A stretch of 64,000 bases of DNA from Homalodisca vitripennis (GCF_021130785.1 NC_060207.1:197482001-197546000), one strand, 5' to 3'. Shown: positions 48,627 to 61,736, counted from the first letter of the stretch. Notes: a model not told the origin generated them from the sequence alone. A program made the numbers and translations.

Positions 48627-49864
48627 CTAAGAAACCACAAATCGTTAAATAGAACTTCCTCATATTATATTGATTGTTACTGTTTAAACCGCGTGCATTA
48701 CCATGTTTGTTTGTAGATGAGAGATAATAGTTATTTTTTATTAAATAAATTTACGAGGTTACAAAATTGTGTTTTACGCAGAGTTTATAAATGCGTAACT
48801 AAGGGTCAGGCCTAATAATAGATAAGAGGCTTATATCAAGGGTTATTATAAATTCTTCGGCCGCTCACTCGCCAAGCACCTCACCGCAGGCTGCACTTCA
48901 TTATTAACCACTGGCTGAAAATTTACCTCCCGGTTGTGGTTTCCAAGCCCTGGCAATTTTTATCTTTCTATACAGAGGCCTTCTTATACTTTGATACGTA
49001 TTTGGTTTCAAATATTTATAAAATAATCCTAGAAAATGTTAGTAGTCTAGATAACACATTAGGTTCAAAACAGAAAAATGTTATTGATCTTCTATAGATA
49101 TATGTAAGAAAAAATCATTAACAAAATAATATGAACGATCAGTAAAAAACGTGAATTAAGTAAGTCAATTAAACATGTTTTGTTCTACTTTATGAAATTA
49201 CTTTATAGGAAAACTCTTTTTCCAACATACCCTTTATAACATCCAACTAGCGAGCAAAGCTGTTAGCGTGGCCTTCTTACCTGTAAAACATAAAGCAACA
49301 TTACATTAAAAATTACAATGATTATAGGTAATAAATTATTAACTATAAATTTTATACATTTGTTAAAACTGTAAATAATTAAAAATTACGTGATTAGTTT
49401 AATATTTAAAATATGTAGGTTATTTCTAATAATATAACACTTTTCTATGAATTAAAAATATTTTTAGAATTTTATTGACTACTAATGTATACAAGAGTAA
49501 CAGGTATAAATCTTTAGTCACTTCTTGTATAACAATACTTTCGGTTAGTATCATCGTATTTTTACGAAACAGTTTATAATGTGCATTTATTTTGGTAAAA
49601 ATTTTAACTACATAAAGGATCCAATAGAAAAACTGATATTGTATGGAAAACGAATAATTGGAGACTTCATCTGGCTATATATGATTTTGGTGATTTCTTG
49701 ATCTGTCATCCTTATATAATTAATTTCTGCGTTAATAAGATAAACACACAAACAATACGTCAACGGAAAGTCACAACGCAAAACGAAGCACAGTTTTCCT
49801 TTAAATGAAATCATAAGTCTATTAGTAATTTTTATTAATTTACTTCGAATTTAAAAGTATTTAG
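48627..49864. other. AT-rich stretch, no gene
   Basis: No supported feature is visible, apart from a GC-richer patch near 48855-48960 without homology to the rest of the window. Confidence 0.4.
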
Positions 49865-50442
49865 TTAAGAAATGCAACTTTTTATGTTTTTAATTAGATT
49901 TTATTTGTTAAATGGACGTTTGTAATACTGTAATTCTTAGTTTAAAATAAAAACATTTCAATTAATACTATTGTTTTGGAATTCCTTTTATCTTAATGTA
50001 AAATTTGTTTAGTTATCTTTCCAAATATACAATGACAAAAACTTATCAAATTTTAGTTTGACTGTTTACGAATATAGTTTAACAGAAATTACCAAAATAG
50101 TTTGTCAATACATTGTCAAATTAGTATAATGTATATATAAAAAAACCTAGATATTGCTTTTAGTAATTATTTTAATACAAATCAAAAACTTTTTGGTTAT
50201 AAAATGATATTTTTTTAGTTTTAATTTAGATTGTATTGGGTACATGGAAGTTTTTAATACTGTACTTCATAATTTAATAAAAACTCAATTCAATCAATAT
50301 TAATGTATTGCGACTATTTTTATCTTAATGTTAAATTTGTTATCTTCCAAAATATACAATGCCAAGAACTTAAAAAATTTTTTCCTGAATTTCGAGTAAC
50401 AGAATGACCAAAATTATTAGTTATTCATAATTATCAAATTAG

Positions 50443-50500
<58 letters not shown>

Positions 50501-50515
50501 AAAGCTAGATATGCT
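49865..50515. repeat. Two-copy tandem duplication (~330 bp), second copy with (AT)n expansion
   Basis: Copy 1 (about 49865-50160) and copy 2 (about 50195-50515) align in order. The phrase aatactgtaattc starts at 49924 and its partner aatactgtacttc at 50256. The phrase aatatacaatgacaa at 50024 pairs with aatatacaatgccaa at 50351. The phrase aacctagatattgct at 50145 pairs with aagctagatatgct at 50502. At the place where copy 1 has a short tgtatatata, copy 2 has an AT array (about 50444-50497), so the microsatellite grew after duplication. Confidence 0.85.
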
Positions 50516-53430
50516 ATGGATAATCTAGATGGCCTATTTGAAAAAAACGGGTATGGCCAATATGCAAGCAATAAATCAACATGTCGATCATGTAGAGTGC
50601 CAAGCGACCGACGCGACGTTAACTAGATACCACAACGCTATGTGTGCTGTAAGCTCGAATGCGGCAGTACATAATTGACAGGACATACTTTAAATTTTAT
50701 AAAGATTAAGACCTATGCATTACGTAACGAGGATTCAAAGTAATTAATACCGTACAACATGTTATAACGAGGAATTTTCTTAACTCCAGACCAAATTTTA
50801 ATAAAGTCATTATACATTTTGGAAAGGAAAATACTGTTAATTGCTTGTTCGTAGTTTATATATGGGCTTAAAGGGTGATATCTTATAAGAATTGATTTCT
50901 TTACGATACACGTTTCCTTAATTACGTTCTTGTATTTTGAAATGTTAAAGTCAGCGAGTCATCATACGTTTTAGCAAGAAAAATTATGAGCTTAGCGAGT
51001 CATACTTTTAGGAAGGGGGTATTACTTGATTACTTGAAAGAAATGGTATATATCTCAAATAACGACACACAAAAATACTGCTATACACAATTTTTAAGAT
51101 ATACCTATTTTTTTATAAATTAAAATTGAATGTCTAAAATTATGGCTGTATAAATTTGCAATGAAATAATTTTAGTTAATTCAATTGTTTTGAAGAACTA
51201 GAATTGAATTTGGAACAATCCGGGACGTGGAAACTGAGATGCAAACTTTGGCAAGGCGACGTAATGCAGGATTGATTGAGTGGCCGATTTCTCAGAACTG
51301 GTAAACTAATGAAAGGACTGCGTGATTGTTGGACAGTTGACTGTTGCTGGGAAGTGGTTGGCTTCATTAGTTAGCCTTCAAGTTGACCCTCGGTCCGACA
51401 GCTCGAGCTGCTATTAAGTTATCATTCACCGCCTTGTGCACGAAGTCTGCACCAATACCTCAAAGGAATGGAATACAGATTTGTTGTAATACAGTTCCGT
51501 AACTGAAACAGATCAGGCTTCAAATGATTTAATACTAAAGGAGATTGTATTACTAGAATCACAAGGTTGAGTCGCTTATACGTATTCAGAAAATACACAA
51601 ATCTAATTAAATATTCCCAGCTGTACTGCAATAGCGCCAGAAACAAATATTATCACCATTAATAATATATTTTATTAATATAAAACGACCTCTAAAAAGC
51701 AATAAATATTTCAAGGGTTAGATAACATATTCATTTTCAAAGCATATGTTATAAATATGTATAAATTGTTTGTATTCGTGTTACAAAATGTTTATAGTGT
51801 AAAAATTATTAACGGCTTAGCAATGGTTGTGCTGAGCGCTTCTATCACTTAATGCGCTAATCAATTTAGTAATACCATTTATCCCCTTAATTATAATCCA
51901 CTAATTAATACAATTAACAGCATAAATTACCATTGTCATCATTTTGAACATTTGATAACAAACTTGTGCAGGTATATTGCAATGATGTTTTGACAAAATG
52001 TCATTTACAATTTGTAACTTACAACGTACAAGAAGTTTATTTAAACACTTTTAATGTTATAGTTATTTTTACTTAAATTCATGTGAAAAAATTATATATT
52101 TAGCTTTCTCAATCGTTTATATTTAATATTGAATTCGCTAAGTAAATTATATTGGTTTTATTATATAATAATGTTATTTTATTAATAAAGAATGTAATAA
52201 TACTTTTGTGTAAAACAATGAATTCTAATTTTAATAAGTAGTATTAAGTTAGACTACAGTACATAAAATACAGTACTAGAATAATTATACAATTTATATA
52301 CAGATAGTCATATATATAGTATAAAAAAACTAAAATAAAAAAAAACATTTTACTAACCCTACAATGTTTGTAATGTTTTAATTCTCCACTAGTACTAAAT
52401 TTAATATTACAATGTTTTTAAAGCACAAAATCTCATACGGTAAAAAAAACTTGATAGGACTACACTCTACTCTAAATTCACAATAAACATAATTAGATAT
52501 GATAAATACGTATTCTGTATATTCGTATCTTAATTTATTAAAACTGAAGAATAAAGTAAAAAATGCACTAATAATAAATACTTTAAAACATTCAAACCTT
52601 AAGTGCTTCTATTATTTTAAAATATAAAATAAATCAGTAACATAGAATTATGTTTTGTAACTAAAATATATCAATATTGATGTATTATAAATCCATATGA
52701 GAAATGGAAAATAACGGAAACATTCTAACACTAGAAATTAAACTAATATTTTAATAACTTGGCAAATATAGAATATGTAAGATTTAACAATTGGCTAACA
52801 TATCCAAAGTAAAAATGGAGAAAGTAAATATTCTGGTAACAGTTTCTTTTATACCCTCTCTCTGGTTTGTTGCTCAAAAGAGATTAGTAAAGTAACGTAG
52901 TCACTAGGGTCGGCGTAGGGGCCTTTCTTTGTCAGAGGTCAATTATGCACGGAACCTTGTGAGCGCCCTAGACCCTGGCACTTTTGTGTAATCTACCTAA
53001 GGGCTTACTGAATAATAGACTTCCTCTTGCTTATCCTATACAATTCGATTTAAGTAACTTACCAGCGAAGCAATACAGCAGCTTTGAGTAGCGTGCATAT
53101 CCATTGTTAAGGTGTAAAAAAGAAAGGAACTGGGATTAAAATTTCAGACATTTAATTTGTTTTGCCAGTATATAAAACGTCACTAGCCCCTTTCAGGTGG
53201 GTCGATATTCATGTACTTTTTAAATATGGAATTAATTTCATGACGATATTTTAAGACTAACCACAGTATTATTTTCATTTAACGTCAAAAGTTAAACTTT
53301 ATTCTTTTGGGAAACAAAGTTACCTATATTAACTTTAAGGCCAAAATTTAAAGCTTAAAGGTTTATAAGGTTACCATATTTTCTTATGGAGCTTAAATTA
53401 GATGGCCACCAGGAATACCCTACTGCTATA
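50516..53430. other. AT-rich stretch with a GC-richer island
   Basis: No gene is visible. Around 50540-50660 and 51190-51480 the sequence is less AT-rich. Minus-strand frames at 51176-51367 and 51422-51646 cover the second island but show no family features. The segment 52903-53000 is the tentative second copy of repeat R3 (see 45661-45780). Confidence 0.4.
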
Positions 53431-54860
53431 TCTAATATACTATACAGCCGCATGTGAAACTGACTGACTGACTCACTGATATATAGATACAAATTCTAAC
53501 ATAGTTCTAGAAGTGCTGGAAACTTGAAATTTGGCACGCAGGTACCTTTCACAATATGACCCGGAGGAAAAGTCTGAAAACCGGACTTTTTTTACTTTTA
53601 AACCCCTCAAAAAAATTCCTAAAAAATCGCGCATTCTTCACCCCTGCAGGCATTTCTTGTAAGCCTGATAGCGGGTGAACCGTTGGAGCTAGCTTCGATC
53701 TGACGAAAAATCGTTAGTCAGGAATGAAGTGAACAACAAAAAAGGTCCAGTGACTTTTTGTCCTATCTCGTGTGGTTAAGCTACAAAACGCGGGAATGTT
53801 TGACATTCCAGAGATTCTTTTGCTTAAAATAAAGTTTCGAGCCTGATAGTGGCCGAACCGTAGGTCGTAGCTCAAATCTGATTGACCCATCAAATTAGCA
53901 AATTGCGCGATCTACAGAAAAGGTCCAGTGACTTTTTGCTCTACATCCAGTGGTTCGGTCGAAAAACGTGATTGTGTGCTATTTTTTTGTAATTTTTACG
54001 CGAAACTTTTGTTTTCGGGCTCGATAGCGGCGAAACCATTGGCTGAGGTCGAAATAAGACGAACGTTGGAGTTAGGAAATGAGGTGATCTACAAAAATGT
54101 CCCAGTAACTCTTTACTCTATCTCCATTGGTTTGGCCGCAAAACGTGATTAAGTGAAAGTATTTGGAAATTTTCGCCTAAAAATTTACCTTTCGGGCTCG
54201 ATAGCGGCTAAACTGTTGGTCGTAGCTCAAAACAAATTTTTTAATAGGATTTATGAAATTGCGTGATCTACAAATAATGTTCAGTAACATTTTGCCCTAT
54301 CCTCAACGGTTTGGCCGCATAACGCGTTTTAAGTGTTGATTTTTTAAGTTTTACGTGATATTTTTAAACTGCCCAGTGCAGTCTTTTGTCCTTAGCTCTG
54401 TACTGCCTAAATTATAGGTCGTAGCTTAAATCTGATGGCATAATCGAAAGAGAAAATTAAATTTTCGACAAGAAAGGTCCAGTCACTTTTTCACGTATCT
54501 CTAACGGTTAAGCCGCAAAACGCCCTCAAAGTCAAAAGTTTGGGTAAATCCGGAAAATTAAACTATGGTATATATACGTCCTCTGACTTTGGTTAAAACC
54601 AAATTCTTCTTGACTCCAAATTTCACGAACACATAACTTAACTCTTCTACCACATCAATTGATTAATATTATACACCACACATATTTTGGCTGAGCGTTT
54701 AGCGAAGCATTACGACCCGTAAGATTCTCGAGAACGGATACATAAAATTTGGAAACTTCACGTCTGAATTTAACCAATCACCGAACTACGCTTATCCCCG
54801 AATTTAGCCAACACCTAAATGGGGGCCTGGGGGCGTAGCCCCCAGCGAGCCGAAGGCGAG
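53431..54860 (+). mobile_element. Helitron-like element with five internal ~178-bp repeats
   Basis: The 5' end TCTAATATACTATACAG starts with TC and is followed by gactgactgactcactgat and a gaaatttggcacgcaggtac phrase, a layout I associate with non-autonomous Helitrons. Near the 3' end an 8-bp perfect hairpin, ctgggggc-GTA-gcccccag (54827-54845), lies 15 bases before the presumed terminus gaaggcgag (54860), as in Helitrons, although the usual CTRR end is not seen. Internally a gcctgatagcgg-type phrase recurs at 53663, 53841, 54019, 54196 and 54395, and a ggtccagtgactttttg phrase at 53744, 53922, 54099, 54278 and 54476. Internal minisatellites and a flanking microsatellite also fit the Helentron/DINE type. 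There is no Rep/helicase coding sequence. Confidence 0.6.
53663..54540 (+). repeat. 178-bp tandem repeat inside the Helitron-like element
   Basis: Two independent anchors give spacings of 178, 178, 177, 199 and 178, 177, 179, 198. Each unit contains a gctcgatagcggc-aaacc phrase, a ggtcgtagctcaaa phrase, a gcgatctaca phrase, a ggtccagtgactttttg phrase and a ggtttggccgcaaaacg phrase. The order is constant while sequence identity is moderate. The 74-codon frame at 53928-54152 is not conserved between units, so this is a structural, not a coding, repeat. Confidence 0.9.
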
Positions 54861-54871
54861 TATATATATAC

Positions 54872-54874
<3 letters not shown>

Positions 54875-54915
<41 letters not shown>
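54875..54915. repeat. (TG)n microsatellite
   Basis: A TG dinucleotide run starts 14 bases after the presumed Helitron-like 3' end and is preceded by a short tatatata run. Confidence 0.95.
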
Positions 54916-54917
<2 letters not shown>

Positions 54918-55114
54918 TGAATGTTACTACTGTTGAAAATTAATTTTATCATGATTAGTTTATTTTTAAATTAATGCTTGTTTTATGTTAAATTATTTGT
55001 AAAATACGGATGTTGCGTTATTCACTTATTGGAATCATACTACAGAACAAAACTATATATAATGTTTGACGGAGTGCAAATGAGAAATAACGAAGTTGTA
55101 AAACATAAAAAATT

Positions 55115-55400
55115 AAACAAATGCTCACGCGCGCGGGGCAACATTTCCATGTTGTACGTCGAGCGTCACGTGACCTGTGACCGTGATTCAACCTCGATAT
55201 GACGTCATCGTATGTGGCGCTACCTTTGAAAACGTAAATGAAAAATAATACTCAAATGAGCATAATGAGCATAATCTTGACCCAAATGAACAATGTTTTT
55301 CTTTGTTTCGAGCTACAAATTTATCGTTTGTTATCGGGTTGAGACGAGTGCCTCCGGCAGCCCGCGCTGATGTAAACAAAAGAAAAACATCCCTCGAGAT
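55115..55400. promoter_or_regulatory. CpG-rich island with E-box and CRE palindromes (tentative)
   Basis: A CpG-rich patch (acgcgcgcgggg near 55128) is followed by the palindrome TCACGTGA (55166-55173, an E-box) and the palindrome TGACGTCA (55200-55207, the consensus cAMP-response element). A second GC-rich patch lies near 55340-55375. Two perfect 8-base regulatory palindromes within 42 bases in AT-rich DNA are unusual. No transcript structure can be assigned, and a GC-rich repeat is an alternative. Overlapping frames on both strands are short and featureless. Confidence 0.3.
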
Positions 55401-58400
55401 AGTACCTATCAGTAAAACATCAAATTCCAGAAGGGAATATCAGAAATATAAATCGATATGTAATGCAAAGGCAATTAGGTACAGTGTAAAAAAGTTAATA
55501 AATCATGAAAAACTCTAATAAAATATAATAAATGGACATTAATAGATAATACTTACCATTAGTGTGTTCTATAGAATGTGCAAAACGCCTAAATCCAACG
55601 AAACATAGCGTTGTCTTGTTGGCTTCAAATGCAAGAACGTGGTCACCAAACTAAAATATGTTTCTATGTCTAAGCGCGTTCTTTCAAAAAAGGAAGCTGT
55701 CCGGGCCTATTTTTAAAAATTACGACATTCAAAACTTGTTTTAATACTTTTACGAATTTTTTTTGTCACAACAAAACATCAAAGTCTCCCAGTTTACAAA
55801 CAATACGCGACCGCACGACGAACAAATTCACCCATTATTATAAATTGCATGTTCTATTAAAAAAGAAATAATCTGCTGTCAGTCAAAACCTAAACTCTTA
55901 ACATGCACGAGAAAACACTCCGACACACAAAATTCACTACGACTCGTTGAACTAGTGAATGGTTGATCCATGATTGTCACACACTCACTCGATCCAACCT
56001 ACAATACATGATATCTTGTGAAACACTGACTTCTGCCCTGGAGCGCTTAGATAACAGATACGCTATCAGTCCCAGCCGCAGATAATATTTATATGATATC
56101 CAGACACAGCACACAAACATTAAAAACTTTACTATTTATAAATATACCCAGTAAAACCATGTTATTTATTATTTGCACCCCCTAAAACCATATTTATATT
56201 TTTTGTTCAGGAGGATGACCAGAATACGTAGATAATGTCAAATGTGCGATGTGCTAGATCGGCTCTTAACGTTATAATTTCCATATACTGTATTGAATCT
56301 CTAATTTTATAGAAACAAAGTGCAACAACATATGTTCAAAATCAATATTTTAACCTCATTAGATTTTTTGATGGTTTAAAAATGTATTTATATGGTGTTG
56401 TAGCAAATTTGATAGTGTACAAACTAAAATGTTTTAACTAACTGAGGTATAAATAGAAAGAAGATTGTAAGGGAATACTCCACAGTGAAGCCACTTGTAG
56501 ACCGCTCGTTACCAGAGAGCTGTTGACTTCATCCCTTTTTGTGTTGTAAATTGTAAACTTTGAGTACGCCAAAGTTTTCTTTGAAATGCATTAAAAGCTT
56601 AATTACGAGGATAATTTGGATTTATATGGTTATTTTACAGATAATTAATATTTAAACTTTAATTTTAGTTACAAACTAATTCTCTAAAGAGGATTTGAAT
56701 TCATAAAAATAGTTGTGTAGAGTAAAATGTAACAAAAAGTTCACATTTCAATTTAAATTTTTAGCACTTTTACAGTCATGGTTAGCATTGTGAGATACGT
56801 TTTGAGGCCGCAGAGCGTAGGTCTTTGTCCAACGATATCTTGAAAACTATTTGTTGTATTGTTGGATTTTAAAATGGATGTTTGTTTTTATTGATTTATA
56901 TAAACAACTAACAACGAAATATTCCAACTTTTTACAATATTAAAGGAGTTTTAATGCATAAGTAGTAAAACTAATCAAAATTTAGAATTACGTTTAAAGT
57001 GACAGCTATTATTTGTTTAATTTAATGTACTTAAATAAAAAAAAAAATCATTTTAGTTAAAGCTATAAGCTACGTCTCGCACTTTTCATAGTATTTCCAG
57101 AATTTTAATGGTGCTATAAAATGGGTAAATATATGAAGGAAGATATCCAACAATTAATTGAAAATGTTAAGTAGTGTTTTAGATGCGAAAGTGAGTTTGT
57201 TTCTTTATAACGCTTTCACGCATAAACAGTTAAAAACCCTTTGCACTGAAATTTTATATGCACATTCTTAGGGTCCCTGATTAACATCTAAGTCTATTCC
57301 TTTAACAGGAATCGCTATAATTTCGAGTTTTTTTTATTATTGCATATAAACCTTCATATTAGTATAAGAGTTTCCTTAAACTTCTTACTCTGTCATAGAA
57401 TCGGAATTCTAGATTTAAAAGCAATCGTTTGTAATACGTTATAGATGATACGTAGAGGAAAACAAGTAATACCGGTTTTATATTCATCTAAAACCGTCCA
57501 AGTTAGACTCAGCAAAGCGTACAAAGCCCACTTTCCATCTCCGAAGGCAAAACTTGTAATAAGAAAAACTGGATGTAACCTCTAAATAAATCGAAGTCTT
57601 CTCTCTAAGAATGGTTTAATATATTTTACTTAATTCTGGTAAAATTGAAATAGTCTGGTAATTGTCGGCGGAGAATGTGAAATTTTTCTTGAAAATTTAC
57701 TTTCTTTAGAGATTTTTTAGTTAGAAAAAACTACGTCAAAAGATAGATTTTCTTATTGGCCTAATGATCTCACCGTAAGTTTAAAGTGTTGTTAGGAGAG
57801 GCAATACATCGTTTATATATTTATAATCAACAATTTCTCACAATTTTCTTTCATCTATATAATGACATGATATTTAAAAATGTATTTTAAATATTACATT
57901 TTTACAAACTACGCAAAACTTTTGTCATGCATTTCAAGGATTTTTTTACAAATTATTTCAAGCGTAACTTATGTTTACATAGAGAACAAAGAGCAAGTAC
58001 AAATAGTTATATCGTAAGTTTTACGTTGTTAGAACACTAACACGAAGTGTAATGTAATTTCACTGACTGTACAAAGCATTCCAGAACCACAAAGTTCTTG
58101 TGAATATTCTACTTTTATACAAAGGAAGTGGCTGGCTAAGTATCCAACACCACTTCATTACAGGATCCTTCTCGGAAGGAAACTAAATACTACAAAGGAT
58201 CCTTTAGAAAAATACCCTGATCTTAATTCCTGGTTTCTTAAATTATAGCTCTAACTGTGAATAAAATAATCAACCTGAAATTAATTCCCAAATACAAGTT
58301 TAGTTTAATGCTAATAATAATTAATGATATTATGATAACTTTCAGATTCCCACAACAAATTTTATAAATTCTTGATAATAATATTGATACAATAGACTAT

Positions 58401-60038
58401 ATTTAATGGAGCTGAGATAAAAAATGGATACATTTACTTGAGTCCAGCAAGTGGTTCAATTTTGTCATATTTGAACAAAGATTTTTACAAATTTTACTTT
58501 TCTGCACGTGCTTCAAATTTTACACTAAGTAATTGCTACGTGTAATCTAAAAAGTTGGGTGATTATTGATATTATGATTATATATTGCTTGAAATACACA
58601 TGACGGTAAACAAAACAAAATCTGGAGTTATTTTCAGTGACTTATGACATATATCTATCCTTAAATATAGTATACATATTCATTGGTACAACACTTGTAA
58701 TATAAATTGAAATACGAATTTAAAATGTTATTTGTAATAGTCATAGAGTTGTATTAATTGGTTTTATTGAAAGAATCATAATAATAATAATCATTATTAT
58801 TATTAAAAAATTATAATATTCATGATAATAAATTGAACATTTAGTTATATATAACTGCAATCAACGTAGTATTTGTCGTAGGTATAAGCATAAATATAAC
58901 ATGAGACATGTTTTTAATAAGAATGTGTCATATCATAACTAAATTATTTGTTTGCTATTACATATTTTTTTTTTAAATAGGGTTTTTACATTACCATCCA
59001 AAACGAAATGCCTTGGATCTCGATCGCAACTCCTAACTATATTTATTTTATATATTGGATGAACAAATTCTTTTAAATTATACATTTATTTTAACTATTG
59101 TGTGAGTATCCTATATACGATTATTCTGAAACAATATTTAACTATGCTAAGAATCTTGTATTTGCTCCGTTCTAGAATAAGTATAAACTGTAGTATGTAT
59201 TGAAGAAAAACGGAAAAAGGTTACCTCTTCACTATTATTGTTTTATACCATTTACTTCTCCTGGCGCTTGGTGGATTATATGATAGATCTGAGTATTGGA
59301 TTAATACTATGAAGTCAGCCAACCGATGTTATGGAATCCTCTTTGTAAAAATATGTTACAGCAATAATTTAGTTTATAGAATTTTATTACTTAAAGAGAT
59401 TATAATATGATCCGAAAAGCGTGTTATGAATTTTGCGTTTTGTAACTTACAAAGAGCGATTAAAATAATTATTAAATCAGTAGAACTATGAAACAGAATA
59501 TTTAAAGGAACAGAAGCAGCGTAACGAAAGCACAGACTGGTAGTTAAACGGATAGACTAACCTTTTACCTTTTGAGTTCTTTAATTTGAGTCTCTAGGAC
59601 TTTTCTATAAGGGGTTATTGTACATACGGACAGAGTTTTTTCTTTCACCTATATAAAGCTAAATACCAGTTTATGATATTTTTTGGACCTTTAGATCACG
59701 AGTTATGACAAAAAATTAAATATACGACGAACTTTCTCCCAAAGTATTAGGTTTCTTCTTAATGTAGTTGTGGTCTTAAACATTCCAAATGCTGTTACTT
59801 CTGATTTTTATGCTCTTTAATTGTTTCGGTTAGTGTGGAAATTCCTACAATATTATTAAATAAATTTATAGCGATGTATGTGTATATAAAAATAGGACTT
59901 CAATTTACGAGTCAAATAGACAATCCGAATCTTTTTCCTTGGTACTTTGTAGGCATATTTTAATGTGTAATTTCCTAAATTTTTAATGTAACAAAAATTT
60001 GAATGAAGGAGGAGGAACTCTTCTTATTGGAATATCAA
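55401..60038. other. Long AT-rich stretch, no gene
   Basis: I see no gene, RNA gene or recognised element. The segment at about 55560-56060 is slightly less AT-rich and non-repetitive. A small palindromic taat/atta tract lies at about 58778-58806. The word aggatcct occurs twice near 58160 and 58197. Confidence 0.4.
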
Positions 60039-60147
60039 TTTTCTATTATTTTACAAAAGAAAACTCACAATTCTTCAATAATTTGTTTGGTAAAATACAC
60101 AAATTATTGGAGAATTGTGGGTTTTCTTTTCTAAAATAATAGAAAAT
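60038..60147 (+). ncRNA. Long near-perfect hairpin (candidate small-RNA precursor or foldback element)
   Basis: The arm at 60039-60085 pairs with 60100-60146 around a 14-base loop (60086-60099); one more A-T pair extends each end. Of 47 positions, 44 are Watson-Crick pairs. Two further positions (left T opposite right G) are G-U wobbles in a plus-strand transcript but A-C mismatches in a minus-strand transcript, and one is a C-C mismatch. The arms are longer and more perfect than a usual animal pre-miRNA, so a hairpin-RNA (endo-siRNA) source or a recently made foldback element are the main alternatives. No clear target duplication flanks it. Confidence 0.5.
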
Positions 60148-61316
60148 ACTTTGAATGTTTCAGATTTGATGGAAATTCTAGTAATGCCACCTGTTAACCT
60201 AATAATATCCTCACGAAAGCGTTATTGGAGAAATAACTCAACAACCTTGGTGAGGTATTGTCATGGTTCACCATTCTTTATAAAGCTATCACTGTGTTCA
60301 CCCTTACTCCAATAACATCATAAATCATAAAACTATTATGCCAAGGAACTTGGGATAAATTAATAATTACAGTAGGCGCAACTGCTTCAAAGTAACTTTT
60401 AGTTTCACATATAAGTCAAATTATATAAAACCTCGTTTTTTCAGTATCTAAACTGCGATATTGCTTTATTTACCTACGATGAATTCATAGTATATAAGTC
60501 ATATATAAACAATAAATTAATTTATATTAAATGTGTAAAGGGATATTGATTACATGTTAGATAATAGATACAGTAATATGAACACGTCTGTGAATTGCAT
60601 TACACAAAAATATACGGCTCGTATGTAAATATCCACAAGTAATTATGCACCATAGCATATTAATTGCTATAGAACACATTAATTACCGCGTTTCGCCGGG
60701 AGTTGTGAAACAGTCCACCATTGCAGAACGATGAAATGAAATGTGTGAGTTCTTTTATCTTTTCCTGGATGTCATTTGCAATATAACACTTGTAAACTAA
60801 CGAATGTTTTAATATAAAGCCCATCAGTGATGTTATTTTATGTTAATATTTCCGTAATACTTTGAAATAAGAAAGCTAACAATATGTTTAAAATCTAAAG
60901 TAATCAACATGCAAACATAAAACAATTTATATAGAAATAGCGAAATATTTTAAGAGTTAATACTGTAGTTTGTTTTAGTCTTTGAAATACACTTTGTGAA
61001 AAGTCTGAACTGAAACAAATGAAGGCACTATTCTGGATAATGTGAATCCATGGTAAAATCGAATTCAATTCCATAATTTATTCCACTAGTGCAATCAACG
61101 TTTGCACTCAACTTCAAACAATGTGATTAAAGCCATTGGCAACATATCACGTAGCTTATGCAATCTCTTCATTTTCAGCTTTGGAAGGTTCAATCAGGCT
61201 GGAAGTGGATCAGACATATGTGGAACTAACACAAATCAGCTAGCGGTTCCGATTGGCAATTACCACATAGTGTTTAATTTAGGTTACTTCAACATTAAAC
61301 TATTGCACAACGTGCA

Positions 61317-61317
<1 letters not shown>
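60148..61317. other. AT-rich stretch, no gene
   Basis: No supported feature is visible. The 66-codon frame at 60115-60315 begins inside the hairpin arm and has no motif. A small GC-richer patch lies near 60685-60740. Confidence 0.4.
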
Positions 61318-61377
<60 letters not shown>

Positions 61378-61388
61378 TGTGTGTGTGT
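61318..61388. repeat. (TG)n microsatellite
   Basis: A TG run of about 70 bases with one phase break (gtggtg) near 61370. The open frame that reads through it as alternating Cys and Val is an artefact. Confidence 0.95.
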
Positions 61389-61734
61389 TCACAGTTCAAA
61401 TATGTTTATTTATTAACAGTTTTTTTTTTATTTGATACATGATCCCATGTGCCTGACACAGCACGTGCGGGATTCTGAAAAAACAAGCATCTTTACAACA
61501 ATTTTTTTATACGGCTACTATACAGTGGAATACTCCAATATAGGAAAAGTCTACTCTAGAATGAAATTACTTTTTATAACTAATAATGATAACAATAACA
61601 ATAACAATCCATAATAACAATTTAAAACTATCAAATACAAAATTTTAAAACAAAACTACACCCCAACAAAATACAATAAATACTATTACAATTACACCAA
61701 CAAAACACACATTTTCTGACTAAAAGGTATTCCA

Positions 61735-61736
<2 letters not shown>
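61389..61736. other. AT-rich spacer between two TG arrays
   Basis: No gene is visible. A short aacaat-type repeat (gataacaataacaataacaa) lies at about 61589-61608. Confidence 0.5.

Noticed and set aside
53928..54152. 74-codon frame inside the Helitron-like element
   Set aside because: It covers just over one 178-bp unit, and the same frame is not open in the other units.
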